Below, piece after piece: positions 1 through 8,816 of a DNA stretch of 64,000 nucleotides; the first letter of the stretch is position 1, and each line of letters starts with the position of its first letter. The DNA comes from Candidatus Enterococcus willemsii. GTDB taxonomy: Bacteria > Bacillota > Bacilli > Lactobacillales > Enterococcaceae. The stretch covers positions 62,001-126,000 of the forward strand of contig NZ_MAEL01000042.1 in assembly GCF_009933335.1 (NCBI RefSeq). Direction: 5' to 3'. Under the pieces are notes generated by a model. It did no database searches and had not been told where the DNA came from. It was given only the letters and a program-made list of their open reading frames with translations. The translations under genes and the position numbers were made by a program.

Positions 1-121
1 TTTGTGAAAAATGAAATAAAATGTTGAATTGTTAGAAAATTATGACAAAACACTATTGATTTTTTTAATAAAATGTAGTTATATGGTAAGATAGCAATCA
101 TTAATACACGAGGTGAAATGT

Positions 122-1288
122 ATGGATTTAACAAAACGTTTTAATAAACAAGTAGATAAAATTGCCGTATCGTTGATTCGTCAATTCGATGAACGTGTGT
201 CAAGCATTCCTAATATATTAAAATTAACATTAGGCGAACCCGATTTTAATACACCAGAACATGTTAAAAATGCTGGTTCACAAGCGATTACAGATAATTT
301 CAGTCATTATACAGGAATGTCAGGTTTACCTGATGTTCGTCAAGCGGCTAGTCAATTTTTGGAAAAAAAATACCATGTGTCATATGATTGGCAATCAGAA
401 GTTTTAGTGACAGTAGGTGCGACGGAAGCCATTTCAGCGAGTTTATTAGGAATATTAGAACCAGGAGATAAAGTGTTACTGCCAGCACCTATTTATCCGG
501 GATATGAACCTGTGATTACACTGGCTGATGCTGAAATTATTTACATGGATACTAGTGACAATGGGTTTGTTTTGTCGCCAGAACTGTTAGAAGCGACATT
601 AGAAGAGCATGGCGAAAAAGTGAAAGCCGTCATCTTAAACTATCCAAGTAACCCAACTGGTGTCACTTATTCTCGTGAAGAAGTACAAGCGTTGGCGGAT
701 GTATTGAAGAAATATCCGGTATTTGTGATTAGTGATGAAATTTATAGCGAATTAACGTATGATGAAGACCATGTATCAATCGCTGAATATTTACGTGAAC
801 AAACAATCTTAATCAATGGCTTGTCCAAATCTCATGCGATGACTGGTTGGCGTGTTGGTTTCATTTTTGCACCAAAAGAGCTAACCAAAGAAATCATCAA
901 AGTTCATCAATATTTAGTAACTGCCGCAGCAACTGTTTCTCAAAAAGCAGCGGTCCAAGCGTTAGTTGAAGGAATTAATGATGCCCAAGTGATGAAAAAA
1001 GAGTACCAAGAGCGTCGTGATTTTGTTTATGAAAAAATGACAAGCTTTGGTTTTGAAGTCGCCAAACCATCAGGAGCTTTTTATATTTTTGCTAAAATTC
1101 CAGCTAATTGTATCCAAGATTCTATGGAGTTTTGTGTCGATTTAGCTGAAAAAGAAGCCTTGGCAGTTATTCCAGGTATTGCTTTTGGTGATGCTGGTGA
1201 AGGATATATTCGTATTAGTTATGCCGCTAGTCTAGCGAACCTAGAAGAAGCAATGACACGGATGGAGCGATATATAACTGAGAAATAA
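122..1288 (+). CDS. Class I/II pyridoxal-phosphate aminotransferase (PatA/AspC-like)
   Basis: Transaminase of fold type I, cytoplasmic, most like the aspartate/aromatic aminotransferases of Gram-positives, moving an amino group between an amino acid and a 2-oxo acid. The sequence shows the substrate-proximal NYPSNPTG (about 173-180), SDEIY with the pyridine-N-binding Asp (about 205), the Schiff-base lysine in SKSHAMTGWR (Lys236) and a C-terminal RISYA arginine. At 388 residues it has the usual family length. An upstream in-frame GTG at 113 lies inside the Shine-Dalgarno AGGTG, so the ATG at 122, six bases after that site, is the better start. Monocistronic, with its own terminator. The exact substrate cannot be read from sequence. 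Confidence 0.9.
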   Translation: MDLTKRFNKQVDKIAVSLIRQFDERVSSIPNILKLTLGEPDFNTPEHVKNAGSQAITDNFSHYTGMSGLPDVRQAASQFLEKKYHVSYDWQSEVLVTVGATEAISASLLGILEPGDKVLLPAPIYPGYEPVITLADAEIIYMDTSDNGFVLSPELLEATLEEHGEKVKAVILNYPSNPTGVTYSREEVQALADVLKKYPVFVISDEIYSELTYDEDHVSIAEYLREQTILINGLSKSHAMTGWRVGFIFAPKELTKEIIKVHQYLVTAAATVSQKAAVQALVEGINDAQVMKKEYQERRDFVYEKMTSFGFEVAKPSGAFYIFAKIPANCIQDSMEFCVDLAEKEALAVIPGIAFGDAGEGYIRISYAASLANLEEAMTRMERYITEK

Positions 1289-1302
1289 ACAAAAACAATA
1301 CC

Positions 1303-1332
1303 AGGTGAGGCAGATAGTTGCCTCACCTTTTT
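1303..1332 (+). terminator. Rho-independent terminator of the aminotransferase gene
   Basis: A perfect 10-bp stem AGGTGAGGCA/TGCCTCACCT closes a 6-base loop and runs into a T tract, 15 bases after the stop codon. Confidence 0.9.
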
Positions 1333-1348
1333 GTATGTATATCAGAGA

Positions 1349-1408
1349 TTTACACAACTTTTACATTATCAGGCTGAATCTTTACATAAAGTCCACGAAG
1401 GATTTACA
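1349..1408 (+). promoter_or_regulatory. Pho-box-like TTTACA direct-repeat array upstream of pstS
   Basis: TTTACA occurs at 1349, 1360, 1381 and 1403, that is at steps of 11, 21 and 22 bases, about one or two helical turns. Known PhoP boxes in Bacillus are TT(A/T/C)ACA repeats at 11-bp phasing. A TAAACT at 1418-1423 could be the -10. The array faces pstS, and a PhoPR pair lies just beyond, so binding by that PhoP is the natural inference. Confidence 0.75.
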
Positions 1409-1459
1409 TTTGCTTGCTAAACTATGGGTGTGACAAAGAAGAGAGGAGCAAAATAAATC

Positions 1460-2353
1460 ATGAAAAAATTAACAGGACTTCTTGTATTAACAGGTATTTT
1501 ATTAGCAGGTTGTGGCGGAGGAAATGGAGCGACAGATTCATCATCTTCAGGTTCAAACGCGGCATCAAATGACAAGGTAGAAATTTTGGCAGTTGGTTCA
1601 ACCGCTTTGCAACCATTAGTGGAAGCAGCACAAGAAAGTTTCAAAGCAGAAAATCCTAATTATGAAATTACTGTTCAAGGGGGCGGAAGTGGTACTGGAC
1701 TAAGCCAAGTTGCGGCAGGTGCTGTGACAATTGGGAATTCAGATGTCTTTGCAGAAGAAAAAGACGGTGTGCCAGCCGATGAATTAGTCGATCATAAAGT
1801 TGCCGTTGTAGCAATGGCACCAGTAGTCAATAAAGAAGCAGGCGTTAAAGATATTACCAAACAACAATTAATTGATATTTTTACTGGAAAAATCAAAAAC
1901 TGGAAAGAAGTGGGCGGTGCTGATTTAGAAATTTCAGTAGTTAACCGTGCTTCAGGTAGTGGTACTCGTGCGACTTTTGAAAAATGGGGCTTAGATGGTG
2001 CAGAAACAATTCAAACCCAAGAACAAGATTCTTCAGGAACTGTGCGTCAAATCGTTTCTCAAACACCAGGAACAATCAGTTATCTAGCCTTATCTTATAT
2101 TGATGATTCGCTACAAGCATTAGCTATTGATGGTGTTGAACCAACGCCAGAAGCAATCGAAACAAATGATTGGACAATTTGGTCATACGAGCATATGTAT
2201 ACAAAGGGTGAACCAGATGCAGATGTGAAAGCATTTTTAGATTACATGGTGACTGATGAAGTCCAAAATGGCATTGTAAAAGAACTAGGCTACCTACCAA
2301 TTACCGAAATGAAAGTAGAACGTACGGTAGACGGTGAAGTCAAAGATTTATAA
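1460..2353 (+). CDS. pstS: Phosphate-binding lipoprotein PstS
   Basis: Substrate-binding lipoprotein of a PstSCAB high-affinity phosphate importer, anchored outside the membrane. The N-terminus is a lipoprotein signal with lipobox LLAGC (lipidated Cys18), then a Gly/Ser/Asn-rich linker to about residue 38. The type 2 periplasmic-binding fold carries the phosphate loops GSTALQPL, GGGSGTGLSQ and NRASGSGTRATFE seen in all PstS. Length 297 is normal. The start follows GAGAGGAGC. Permease and ATPase genes (pstCAB) do not follow; a strong terminator comes straight after, so this is an orphan pstS transcribed alone and must work with components encoded elsewhere. A TTTACA array upstream and phoPR opposite point to induction by phosphate starvation. 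Confidence 0.93.
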   Translation: MKKLTGLLVLTGILLAGCGGGNGATDSSSSGSNAASNDKVEILAVGSTALQPLVEAAQESFKAENPNYEITVQGGGSGTGLSQVAAGAVTIGNSDVFAEEKDGVPADELVDHKVAVVAMAPVVNKEAGVKDITKQQLIDIFTGKIKNWKEVGGADLEISVVNRASGSGTRATFEKWGLDGAETIQTQEQDSSGTVRQIVSQTPGTISYLALSYIDDSLQALAIDGVEPTPEAIETNDWTIWSYEHMYTKGEPDADVKAFLDYMVTDEVQNGIVKELGYLPITEMKVERTVDGEVKDL

Positions 2354-2370
2354 TCTTCCCCTATAGAATA

Positions 2371-2406
2371 AAAACGTCTCACAAAGAAAATTTGTGAGGC
2401 GTTTTT
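2371..2406. terminator. Bidirectional terminator between pstS and the phoPR operon
   Basis: A 15-bp stem (one G-T pair) AAAACGTCTCACAAA/TTTGTGAGGCGTTTT, with A tract before and T tract after, serves converging transcripts. Confidence 0.88.
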
Positions 2407-2422
2407 GTATGCTTGAAGCAAA

Positions 2423-2788
2423 TTATTTGATGGTTTTGACTTTAAATAAGAAATAAAGCATCAAGCCAGACCAAATAATTGTTAGTAATACTTGTAACCA
2501 TAGCATACGACGAACCATAAAAATACTAATAGCCATCGTTGCTGTAATCGTCAACATCACACGTTTTTTCGTTGCTTTGGTCATTCCGCTGCCTTGGACA
2601 TAGGTAGCAAGATTTTCTTGATACAATTTTGTTTGGATAAACCACTGGTGCCAGCGATCCGATCCTTTTGAAAAAGAAAAAGTCGCTAATAGCAAAAAAG
2701 GAAAGGCAGGTAAAACCGGTAAGATTGCACCTGCTGCTCCAAATAGTAAACTAATACATCCTAAGGTTAGATAACTAATTTTTTTCAT
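2423..2788 (-). CDS. DUF454 (YbaN family) inner-membrane protein
   Basis: Small membrane protein of the YbaN/DUF454 family, whose function is unknown. The 121 residues contain a first hydrophobic segment (about 5-36) with the family's typical GAxGAILPVLPAFPFLLLATFSFSKGSDR core, a short cytoplasmic amphipathic part, and a second hydrophobic segment (about 78-115). It starts 9 bases downstream of the phoR stop, so it is probably the third gene of a phoP-phoR-ybaN operon. A link to phosphate regulation is suggested only by this position. Confidence 0.8.
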   Translation of the reverse strand: MKKISYLTLGCISLLFGAAGAILPVLPAFPFLLLATFSFSKGSDRWHQWFIQTKLYQENLATYVQGSGMTKATKKRVMLTITATMAISIFMVRRMLWLQVLLTIIWSGLMLYFLFKVKTIK

Positions 2789-2796
2789 AATAACTC

Positions 2797-4494
2797 CTAA
2801 TTCATGGGAATAAAAACAGTGAAAGTTGAACCGACACCTAAATGACTTTCGACATGAATACTGCCACCTAACATATCAATATAATCCTTTACAATCGCTA
2901 GACCTAGACCAGTACCACCTGAATTACGCGTCCGCGCTTTATCAACTCGGTAAAACCGTTCAAAAATTCTTGTCTGTTCCTCTTTAGCAATCCCCATTCC
3001 AAAATCTTGCACGCTCAGTACCAGTCCATTTTTTTCTTCAAAAGAAAGAATCACTGTTTGCCCAGACAGCGAATAATTGATGGCATTCTCAATTAAATTT
3101 TTACAAATAGGGAAAAATAATTCTGGCTTCGTCGTCAATGCAAATGTTTCCCCATGCCATTCAATTGTTAACTGTTTTTCTTGAATCGTTTGTTGGTAAT
3201 TGGCAATGATTTGCGACAAACTTGTTGCGACATCAATTGTTTGAATCGAGTAATCAATGGCGGCATTCTTCGATAATTGAATAATCTCTTGAATCAGACC
3301 TTGCAAGCGATACGCATCTTTTTGCATAATTTCTAAGAAGGTAGTCAGTGTTTCTGGATCATCTTTTGCACCATCTAATAACGTTTCTGTAAAACCAATG
3401 AGGGAAGTGACCGGTGTTTTTAGTTCATGTGAAACATTTCCGACAAAATCTTTTTGTAATTTTTCTAATTGACGAATACGTGTTAAATCATAGGATACGC
3501 CTAAAATTTGTTTCGATTCAGTAAAATAACGCAAGGTAATATCCAACACCCGTTCATTGGTTGTCGTAAGTTCCTCATGAATAAATGGCTGCGTGGGTGT
3601 TACTTGATAAATCATTTGAATCAGTTGGGTATCAGTAATGCTCTCGGTAAAAGGATACTGCATCTTTTGCGGAAAACTATTTAATTGTTCTTGCATGGTC
3701 GCATTCATGAGCAACAGGTGTCCTTCTTCACTAATAATGAACACACCAATCATTAATTCATTCAATAAAGTATGCAATTGTTTCTCACTGGCACTATAAG
3801 CTTGGTAAGTGAGGCTCATTTGTTCACTTAACGTATTGACGCTCTGGTACAATTCTTCCCACTGAGAGGACGATTGGATAATCGTTTCTTTATGATCGGG
3901 TTGGGCAATCATTTTTTGTAAGACGGGTAGAATCGTTTCAATTGGATGATTTCTCCGACGCAAGACTTGTAGTAAAATCACACTCAAAACAATCCAAAAG
4001 AAGCTATAGACGAAAAAAATTGCATGTTTCATTTTAGCTGCGTTGGGTAAAAAATTTTCCGTAGGTTCTGCGATTCGAATAATTTCGGTGATTTTTCCCT
4101 CTTTTTTGATTGGCAGTGCCACATAAAGTAATTCTTTATGCAAGGTAGGACTCATTCGCACAGAACGACCCTTGCTACTACCTTGTAAAACAGCTTTGAC
4201 TTCCGGACGTTGTGAACGTGTCCCCGTTAACGAAGGGTTATAAGTGTCAAACAGGATATCTCCTTTTTCATTCAAATGTGTCACACGTTCATCCGAATTC
4301 ACAATATATTGTTCGGCAATTGTATCTAACGAGTAATCTTGTGATAGGCGAATCAGTAATTCAGCCTTTTGCTGTAAAAAAGTTTCATGCTGCGAAAGGA
4401 CTTGTTGGTCATAAAAATTCTGAATAAATTGCCAGCTTCCTATGAATAAACAAACTAAAAGCGTCAACCAACCAAGATAAGCCCGTTTTTTCAT
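2797..4494 (-). CDS. phoR: PhoR/PnpS-type sensor histidine kinase
   Basis: Membrane sensor kinase of the PhoR family (PnpS in streptococci), partner of the PhoP encoded upstream with a 4-base ATGA overlap. Order of parts: TM1 (about 7-29), an extracytoplasmic PAS/Cache-like domain to about 155, TM2 (about 158-177), a HAMP-like linker, a cytoplasmic PAS domain (about 240-340), the phospho-acceptor H-box FVGNVSHELKTP (His356), and an HATPase domain with N, G1 (DFGMGI), F and G2 (GGTGLGLAI) boxes near the end. At 565 residues it is full length. The gene order with pstS supports phosphate sensing, but WalK shares this architecture, so the assignment leans on context. Confidence 0.85.
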   Translation of the reverse strand: MKKRAYLGWLTLLVCLFIGSWQFIQNFYDQQVLSQHETFLQQKAELLIRLSQDYSLDTIAEQYIVNSDERVTHLNEKGDILFDTYNPSLTGTRSQRPEVKAVLQGSSKGRSVRMSPTLHKELLYVALPIKKEGKITEIIRIAEPTENFLPNAAKMKHAIFFVYSFFWIVLSVILLQVLRRRNHPIETILPVLQKMIAQPDHKETIIQSSSQWEELYQSVNTLSEQMSLTYQAYSASEKQLHTLLNELMIGVFIISEEGHLLLMNATMQEQLNSFPQKMQYPFTESITDTQLIQMIYQVTPTQPFIHEELTTTNERVLDITLRYFTESKQILGVSYDLTRIRQLEKLQKDFVGNVSHELKTPVTSLIGFTETLLDGAKDDPETLTTFLEIMQKDAYRLQGLIQEIIQLSKNAAIDYSIQTIDVATSLSQIIANYQQTIQEKQLTIEWHGETFALTTKPELFFPICKNLIENAINYSLSGQTVILSFEEKNGLVLSVQDFGMGIAKEEQTRIFERFYRVDKARTRNSGGTGLGLAIVKDYIDMLGGSIHVESHLGVGSTFTVFIPMN

Positions 4495-5198
4495 GACTGC
4501 AACGGCTCCTGAAACTTATAACCAAAGCCACGCACCGTTTGTAAATATTGAGGATGCTTGGGATCTTGCTCGATTTTTTCACGTAAATGGCTAATATGCA
4601 CATCGACAATTCGACTTTGTCCATCAAAATCAAAATGCCAGATGCGATCCAATAATGTATCGCGATCAATCACTCGGTCTTTACGCTTCATGAAGTAAAC
4701 CAGTAATTCAAATTCTTTAGGTGTTAAAATGACAGCTTGTCCATCTACGGTGACTTGGTAATTAATAACGTCAGCGACAATTTTGCCTACAATAATTTTT
4801 TCTTCTTGTTCTTCTGATTTTGCCGCCTTGCGAGGCTCCATTCGACGGAAAATTGCTTTCATGCGAGCAACCACTTCTCTAGGACTAAATGGTTTGGTTA
4901 GATAATCATCTGCACCAATTTCAAGACCTAAAATGCGATCGATTGGATCATCTTTTGCCGTTAAAACTAAAATAGGAGTATCGATTTTTTCTTGACGCAA
5001 TTTTTTGGTGATTTCGATACCATCGAGATTAGGTAGCATGACATCTAAAATTAAAAAGTCAAATGCTTGTGTCAAAGCTAATTCGTAGCCTTCTAAACCA
5101 TCAGAAGCACTAGTCACTTGATAGCCTTCTTTTTCTAAATTGAATGTTAATAGCGTAACGATTGACGGTTCATCGTCAACAATCAAAACTTTTTTCAT
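4491..5198 (-). CDS. phoP: PhoP-type response regulator (OmpR family)
   Basis: OmpR-family transcription factor. The receiver has the acidic pair Asp8/Asp9, phosphorylation site Asp52 (ILDVMLP), the conserved T80 and Lys102 (TKPFSP). The winged-helix domain (about 135-232) ends in SHLREKIEQDPKHPQYLQTV and RGFGYKF, typical of the PhoP/PhoB group. The start follows GAGGAGC. It overlaps phoR by four bases. OmpR-type regulators bind direct repeats at 11-bp phasing, and such repeats (TTTACA) precede pstS on the other side of the operon, which fits a PhoP-pstS regulon. Confidence 0.88.
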   Translation of the reverse strand: MKKVLIVDDEPSIVTLLTFNLEKEGYQVTSASDGLEGYELALTQAFDFLILDVMLPNLDGIEITKKLRQEKIDTPILVLTAKDDPIDRILGLEIGADDYLTKPFSPREVVARMKAIFRRMEPRKAAKSEEQEEKIIVGKIVADVINYQVTVDGQAVILTPKEFELLVYFMKRKDRVIDRDTLLDRIWHFDFDGQSRIVDVHISHLREKIEQDPKHPQYLQTVRGFGYKFQEPLQS

Positions 5199-5259
5199 GG
5201 GTAGCTCCTCATTCTTTTTTTGTTCATCTTATTTTATCATGAATAAGGCGTGGGGACTA

Positions 5260-5286
5260 TTGTCTACCCCTAATAAATGTTATAAT
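5260..5286 (+). promoter_or_regulatory. Putative promoter of the DUF523-ylxM operon
   Basis: A perfect -10 TATAAT at 5281-5286 is preceded by TTGTCT at 5260-5265 with a short 15-bp spacer. It lies 35 bases before the first start codon. Confidence 0.55.
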
Positions 5287-5321
5287 GTAAGACGATACTG
5301 ATAGAAATGGGGCAGAGTTTG

Positions 5322-5789
5322 ATGATTGGGATAAGTGCTTGCTTAGGTGGTAGCTGTTGTCGATACGATGGAAAAAATCAAGAGATCCCTCAATTAAGAA
5401 AAATGCTTGAAATGAATGAAGCTATCCAAGTGTGTCCAGAAGTGTTAGGAGGATTGCCAATTCCGCGTGATCCAGCTGAAATTATTGGTGGCGATGGGTT
5501 TGATGTCTGGCGAGGAACAGCCGTTGTTCGTACAAATCGTGGAGAAGATGTCACTGATATGTTTAAAGCGGGAGCCAAACGTGCGTATGAAATCTTAAAA
5601 GCCAATCAGGTGACATCACTTGTTTTGAAAGATAAAAGCCCTTCATGTGGTAGTCAATTGATTTATGATGGCACATTTTCAGGAACACAAATCGTGGGTG
5701 TAGGTGTAGCAACGGCATATTTTATCATGCAAGGTATTTCAGTTCAATCTGATACACAGTGGAGAAAAAGCAAGGAGACAGATAATTAA
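5322..5789 (+). CDS. DUF523 family protein
   Basis: Conserved bacterial protein of the DUF523 family; its biochemical role is not established. It shows the family cysteine motifs [13 protein letters not shown] near the N-terminus, [13 protein letters not shown] in the middle and [10 protein letters not shown], which could bind a metal or an iron-sulfur cluster. An in-frame ATG exists at 5307, but family members begin M(I/L)xISACLxG, so the ATG at 5322, after GGGGCAG, is preferred. Its stop overlaps the ATG of ylxM by one base, so the two are translationally coupled. Confidence 0.78.
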   Translation: MIGISACLGGSCCRYDGKNQEIPQLRKMLEMNEAIQVCPEVLGGLPIPRDPAEIIGGDGFDVWRGTAVVRTNRGEDVTDMFKAGAKRAYEILKANQVTSLVLKDKSPSCGSQLIYDGTFSGTQIVGVGVATAYFIMQGISVQSDTQWRKSKETDN

Positions 5790-6127
5790 TGGAATTAGAG
5801 AAAACCAATCGAATGAATGCACTCTTTGAATTTTATTCTACATTATTAACTGAAAAACAAATGAATTATATGGAATTGTATTATGCAGATGATTTTTCTT
5901 TAGGCGAAATTGCAGAAGAATTTCAAGTGAGTCGCCAAGCCGTTTATGACAATATCAAACGCACAGAGAAGATTTTAGAAAATTATGAGCATAAGTTACA
6001 CATGTTTTCAGATTATATTGTTCGCGGCGAATTATTAGATCAGCTAAACAAACATATCACAACCCATTATCCAAAAGATGAAACCGCAGCGAAATTAATT
6101 CAAGAGATTCAAAAAATAGAGGAATAA
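5789..6127 (+). CDS. ylxM: YlxM helix-turn-helix protein, SRP-associated
   Basis: YlxM/p13 family DNA-binding-like protein that accompanies ffh in most Firmicutes; in streptococci it has been reported to affect the signal recognition particle. The 112 residues form a sigma-70 region 4-like HTH: the segment [21 protein letters not shown] is followed by the recognition helix [14 protein letters not shown] (about residues 48-61). It shares a one-base junction with the DUF523 gene. About 300 bases separate it from ffh, unlike the tight spacing seen in many relatives. Confidence 0.9.
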   Translation: MELEKTNRMNALFEFYSTLLTEKQMNYMELYYADDFSLGEIAEEFQVSRQAVYDNIKRTEKILENYEHKLHMFSDYIVRGELLDQLNKHITTHYPKDETAAKLIQEIQKIEE

Positions 6128-6430
6128 ACCAATAACAGTTTATTGATAAGAAGATGACGAAGACACCGGAAAAAATCTCGTGTGATTCGCCATTTTTTTC
6201 TTATGGAGGTCAAGAGACATTCGCTGTAAGTATAGTGTTCATGCGAAACATATGTTAAACTATGAGAGGAATCGTATACACAATAATAGGCATTCAAATT
6301 TGTCTCTATTTATTGATAAACGCTAGCAAAAATCAACGTTTCACGATAGAATAGACAACAGAAATTTGAATAAATAGCAAATGAATGATAACCAAAAGTA
6401 GATAGATATTGAAGGAAAGTAGGAATATAA
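6128..6430 (+). other. 303-base ylxM-ffh intergenic stretch: structured ffh leader
   Basis: No gene of credible size lies here. An extended -10 (TGTTAAACT, 6253-6261) could start ffh transcription, giving a leader of roughly 160 bases. That leader contains an imperfect hairpin from 6292 to 6371. Its outer arms ATTCAAATTT and AAATTTGAAT are perfectly complementary over 10 bp. Inner pairs (GTCT/AGAC, ATT/AAT and an apical AAACG/CGTTT) continue to a 14-base loop. The ffh start follows GAAGGAAAG. Confidence 0.6.
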
Positions 6431-7852
6431 ATGGCATTTGAAAGCTTAACCGAACGTTTACAACAAGCAATGAGTAAACTTCGTAAAAAAGGGAAAGTGA
6501 CAGAAGCTGACGTTAAAGAGATGATGCGTGAGATTCGTTTGGCATTACTGGAAGCCGATGTTAATTTACAAGTTGTAAAAGAATTCACTAAAAATGTGCG
6601 TGAACGCGCAGTTGGGGTAGAGGTATTAGAAAGCTTATCTCCAGCACAACAAGTTGTTAAAATTGTAGATGAAGAGCTGACAAAAACATTAGGTTCAGAA
6701 GCAGTCGGACTTCAAAAAAATCCGAAAATTCCAACTGTTATTATGATGGCAGGTTTACAAGGGGCAGGTAAAACAACCTTTACTGGAAAATTAGCCAATC
6801 ATTTAATGAAAACAGAAAATGCACGTCCATTGCTAATCGCAGGTGACGTATACCGTCCAGCAGCGATTGATCAATTAAAAGTTCTTGGTCAACAATTAGA
6901 TGTGCCTGTTTTTGAGATGGGAACAGATGTGAGTCCAGTTGAAATTGTCCGCCAAGGTCTTGCTCTTGCACGCGAAAAGAAAAATGATTATGTCCTAATC
7001 GATACGGCAGGTCGTTTGCATATTGATGAAACGTTAATGGGCGAATTACGTGACATTAAAGAACTGGCACAACCGAATGAAATTCTATTAGTCGTAGATG
7101 CGATGACTGGGCAAGATGCGGTCAATGTTGCGGATAGCTTTAATCAACAGTTAGGAATTACTGGGGTTGTTATTACCAAATTAGATGGTGACACACGTGG
7201 TGGTGCGGCACTTTCTATCCGTTCAGTGACAGGTGCACCGATTAAGTTTACCGGTACTGGTGAAAAATTAACTGATTTAGAAATCTTCCATCCAGACCGT
7301 ATGTCTAGTCGGATTCTTGGCATGGGTGACATGTTGACGTTGATTGAAAAAGCGCAACAAGATTACGATGAGAAAAAAGCCGATGAATTAGCTAAAAAGA
7401 TGCGCGAAAATAATTTCGACTTTAATGATTTTATTGAGCAATTCGAGCAACTGGAAAACATGGGTCCGCTAGATGATTTAATGAAAATGATTCCGGGAAT
7501 GAGTCAAGTTCCAGGATTAGAAAACTTTAAATTAGATCCGAAAGATGTCGCTCGTAAAAAAGCGATGGTTTATTCGATGACACCAGCAGAACGAGAAGAC
7601 CCAGATTTGTTAAATCCAAGTCGTCGTCGCCGAATTGCTGCCGGTTCAGGAAATAGCGTGGTTGAAGTTAATCGTATGATTAAACAATTCAAAGAATCAC
7701 GCAAAATGATGCAACAAGTATCTAAAGGGAACTTAAACAACATTCCAGGCATGGATCAAATGTTTGGTGGTGGGGTCAAAGGGAAACTTGGCAAAATGGC
7801 AATGAATCGTATGGTTAAGAAAAATAAGAAGAAAAAGAAAAAACGTAAATAA
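6431..7852 (+). CDS. ffh: Signal recognition particle GTPase Ffh (SRP54)
   Basis: GTPase that binds signal sequences of nascent membrane proteins together with 4.5S/6S-type SRP RNA and docks on FtsY. The N domain (1-90) precedes the G domain with G1 GLQGAGKTT (108-116), DTAGRLH, TKLDGD and a GTGEKL segment. The methionine-rich M domain (about 300-440) is followed by a highly basic lysine tail. Length 473 is typical. It is followed by its own terminator rather than by rpsP, which sits 6.3 kb away. Confidence 0.97.
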   Translation: MAFESLTERLQQAMSKLRKKGKVTEADVKEMMREIRLALLEADVNLQVVKEFTKNVRERAVGVEVLESLSPAQQVVKIVDEELTKTLGSEAVGLQKNPKIPTVIMMAGLQGAGKTTFTGKLANHLMKTENARPLLIAGDVYRPAAIDQLKVLGQQLDVPVFEMGTDVSPVEIVRQGLALAREKKNDYVLIDTAGRLHIDETLMGELRDIKELAQPNEILLVVDAMTGQDAVNVADSFNQQLGITGVVITKLDGDTRGGAALSIRSVTGAPIKFTGTGEKLTDLEIFHPDRMSSRILGMGDMLTLIEKAQQDYDEKKADELAKKMRENNFDFNDFIEQFEQLENMGPLDDLMKMIPGMSQVPGLENFKLDPKDVARKKAMVYSMTPAEREDPDLLNPSRRRRIAAGSGNSVVEVNRMIKQFKESRKMMQQVSKGNLNNIPGMDQMFGGGVKGKLGKMAMNRMVKKNKKKKKKRK

Positions 7853-7857
7853 AAACG

Positions 7858-7889
7858 ATTGAGTCAACCCTTGTGTTGGCTCAATTTTT
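7858..7889 (+). terminator. Terminator of ffh
   Basis: The stem ATTGAGTCAA/TTGGCTCAAT (one G-T pair) with a T tract begins 5 bases after the ffh stop. Confidence 0.85.
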
Positions 7890-7903
7890 GTAAAGGAGAA
7901 TAG

Positions 7904-8737
7904 ATGGTGCAGTTAAAACCTGGAGATAGGATTGCTTTCGTTTGCAATTCAGATTATCCTAGTCGCCCTGATGAAACGAATGAATTACGAGAACTAATCG
8001 AATCGTTGGGCTTACAAGTAAAAGTTAGTCCTTTGTTATGGCATTCAACCAATGATGGTAAAGCGAAAGCTGAAGTGATGCATAGTTATTTTCAAGATGA
8101 AGAAATTCAAGCAATTTTTGATATTTCAGGAGGTAATCGTGCGAATAGTGTGCTTCCGTTTTTAGATTTTAAACTACTAGAAAAGCATCCGACAGCTTTT
8201 TTTGGTTATAGTGATGTGACGACCGTTTTAAATAGTCTATTGAGTCAAACCAAACAAACGGTGGAATTATTTCAGTTAAAAACGATTCTTTGGGATAAAA
8301 CTGGCGAACAGCTTGCTCGATTTCAACAAACTTTTTTGGAAGGTAATCTATCCTTATATCAAACAAACTGGCAATTCATACAAGGAACTGAGCTGGCGGG
8401 CAAAATCGTTGGAGGCAATATTCGTTGTTTTCTCAAACTGGCAGGTACCCCATTTATGCCAGATTTAACCGACAAACTTCTCTTTTTAGAAAGTTCTGGA
8501 GGCAATGAAGAGTTGTTGTTTTCAATGTTTCATCAATTACAACAACAAGCCAATTTTCAGCGACTAAAAGGAATTTTATTAGGAACGTTTACTGCCTATG
8601 AACAAGAACAAAACCGTCCAATTGAAGAAATTTTACAAGAAGTATTGGTAACGCAGCTTCCGATAGCTAAAACCAATCAAATCGGGCATGGCAAACAATC
8701 AAATGCACTAACTTTAGGTAAATATACAATTCTTTAA
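7904..8737 (+). CDS. Peptidase S66 (LD-carboxypeptidase/MccF-like)
   Basis: Serine peptidase of family S66, which includes LdcA (trims the terminal D-Ala of murein tetrapeptides) and MccF (immunity to microcin C). The catalytic triad is visible: nucleophile Ser103 in FGYSDVT, Glu196 in LFLESSGG and His262 in IGHGKQSNAL. At 277 residues it is slightly short, with the LdcA-like core intact and no signal peptide, so it is cytoplasmic. The start follows AAAGGAGAATAG. It is transcribed away from the ffh terminator, probably as a single gene. Whether the substrate is recycled murein or an antibiotic-like nucleotide peptide cannot be decided here. Confidence 0.85.
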   Translation: MVQLKPGDRIAFVCNSDYPSRPDETNELRELIESLGLQVKVSPLLWHSTNDGKAKAEVMHSYFQDEEIQAIFDISGGNRANSVLPFLDFKLLEKHPTAFFGYSDVTTVLNSLLSQTKQTVELFQLKTILWDKTGEQLARFQQTFLEGNLSLYQTNWQFIQGTELAGKIVGGNIRCFLKLAGTPFMPDLTDKLLFLESSGGNEELLFSMFHQLQQQANFQRLKGILLGTFTAYEQEQNRPIEEILQEVLVTQLPIAKTNQIGHGKQSNALTLGKYTIL

Positions 8738-8756
8738 AGGTTATTCACCATATTAT

Positions 8757-8785
8757 TTGTTATTTCAAGACAATCGTGCTATGCT
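8757..8785 (+). promoter_or_regulatory. Promoter of the CsbD-like gene
   Basis: TTGTTA (8757-8762), a 17-bp spacer, and TATGCT (8780-8785) preceded by TGC give a good extended -10 promoter, 31 bases before the start codon. Confidence 0.65.
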
Positions 8786-8816
8786 AAATTTAGATTCAAG
8801 AAAGGAGAATAAGCAC

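Noticed and set aside
4212-4427. 71-codon frame inside phoR
   Set aside because: Antisense to a well-supported kinase gene with intact motifs.
8757-8816. Longer start of the CsbD-like gene
   Set aside because: The region is promoter sequence (TTGTTA-N17-TATGCT) and the family begins at the ATG at 8817.
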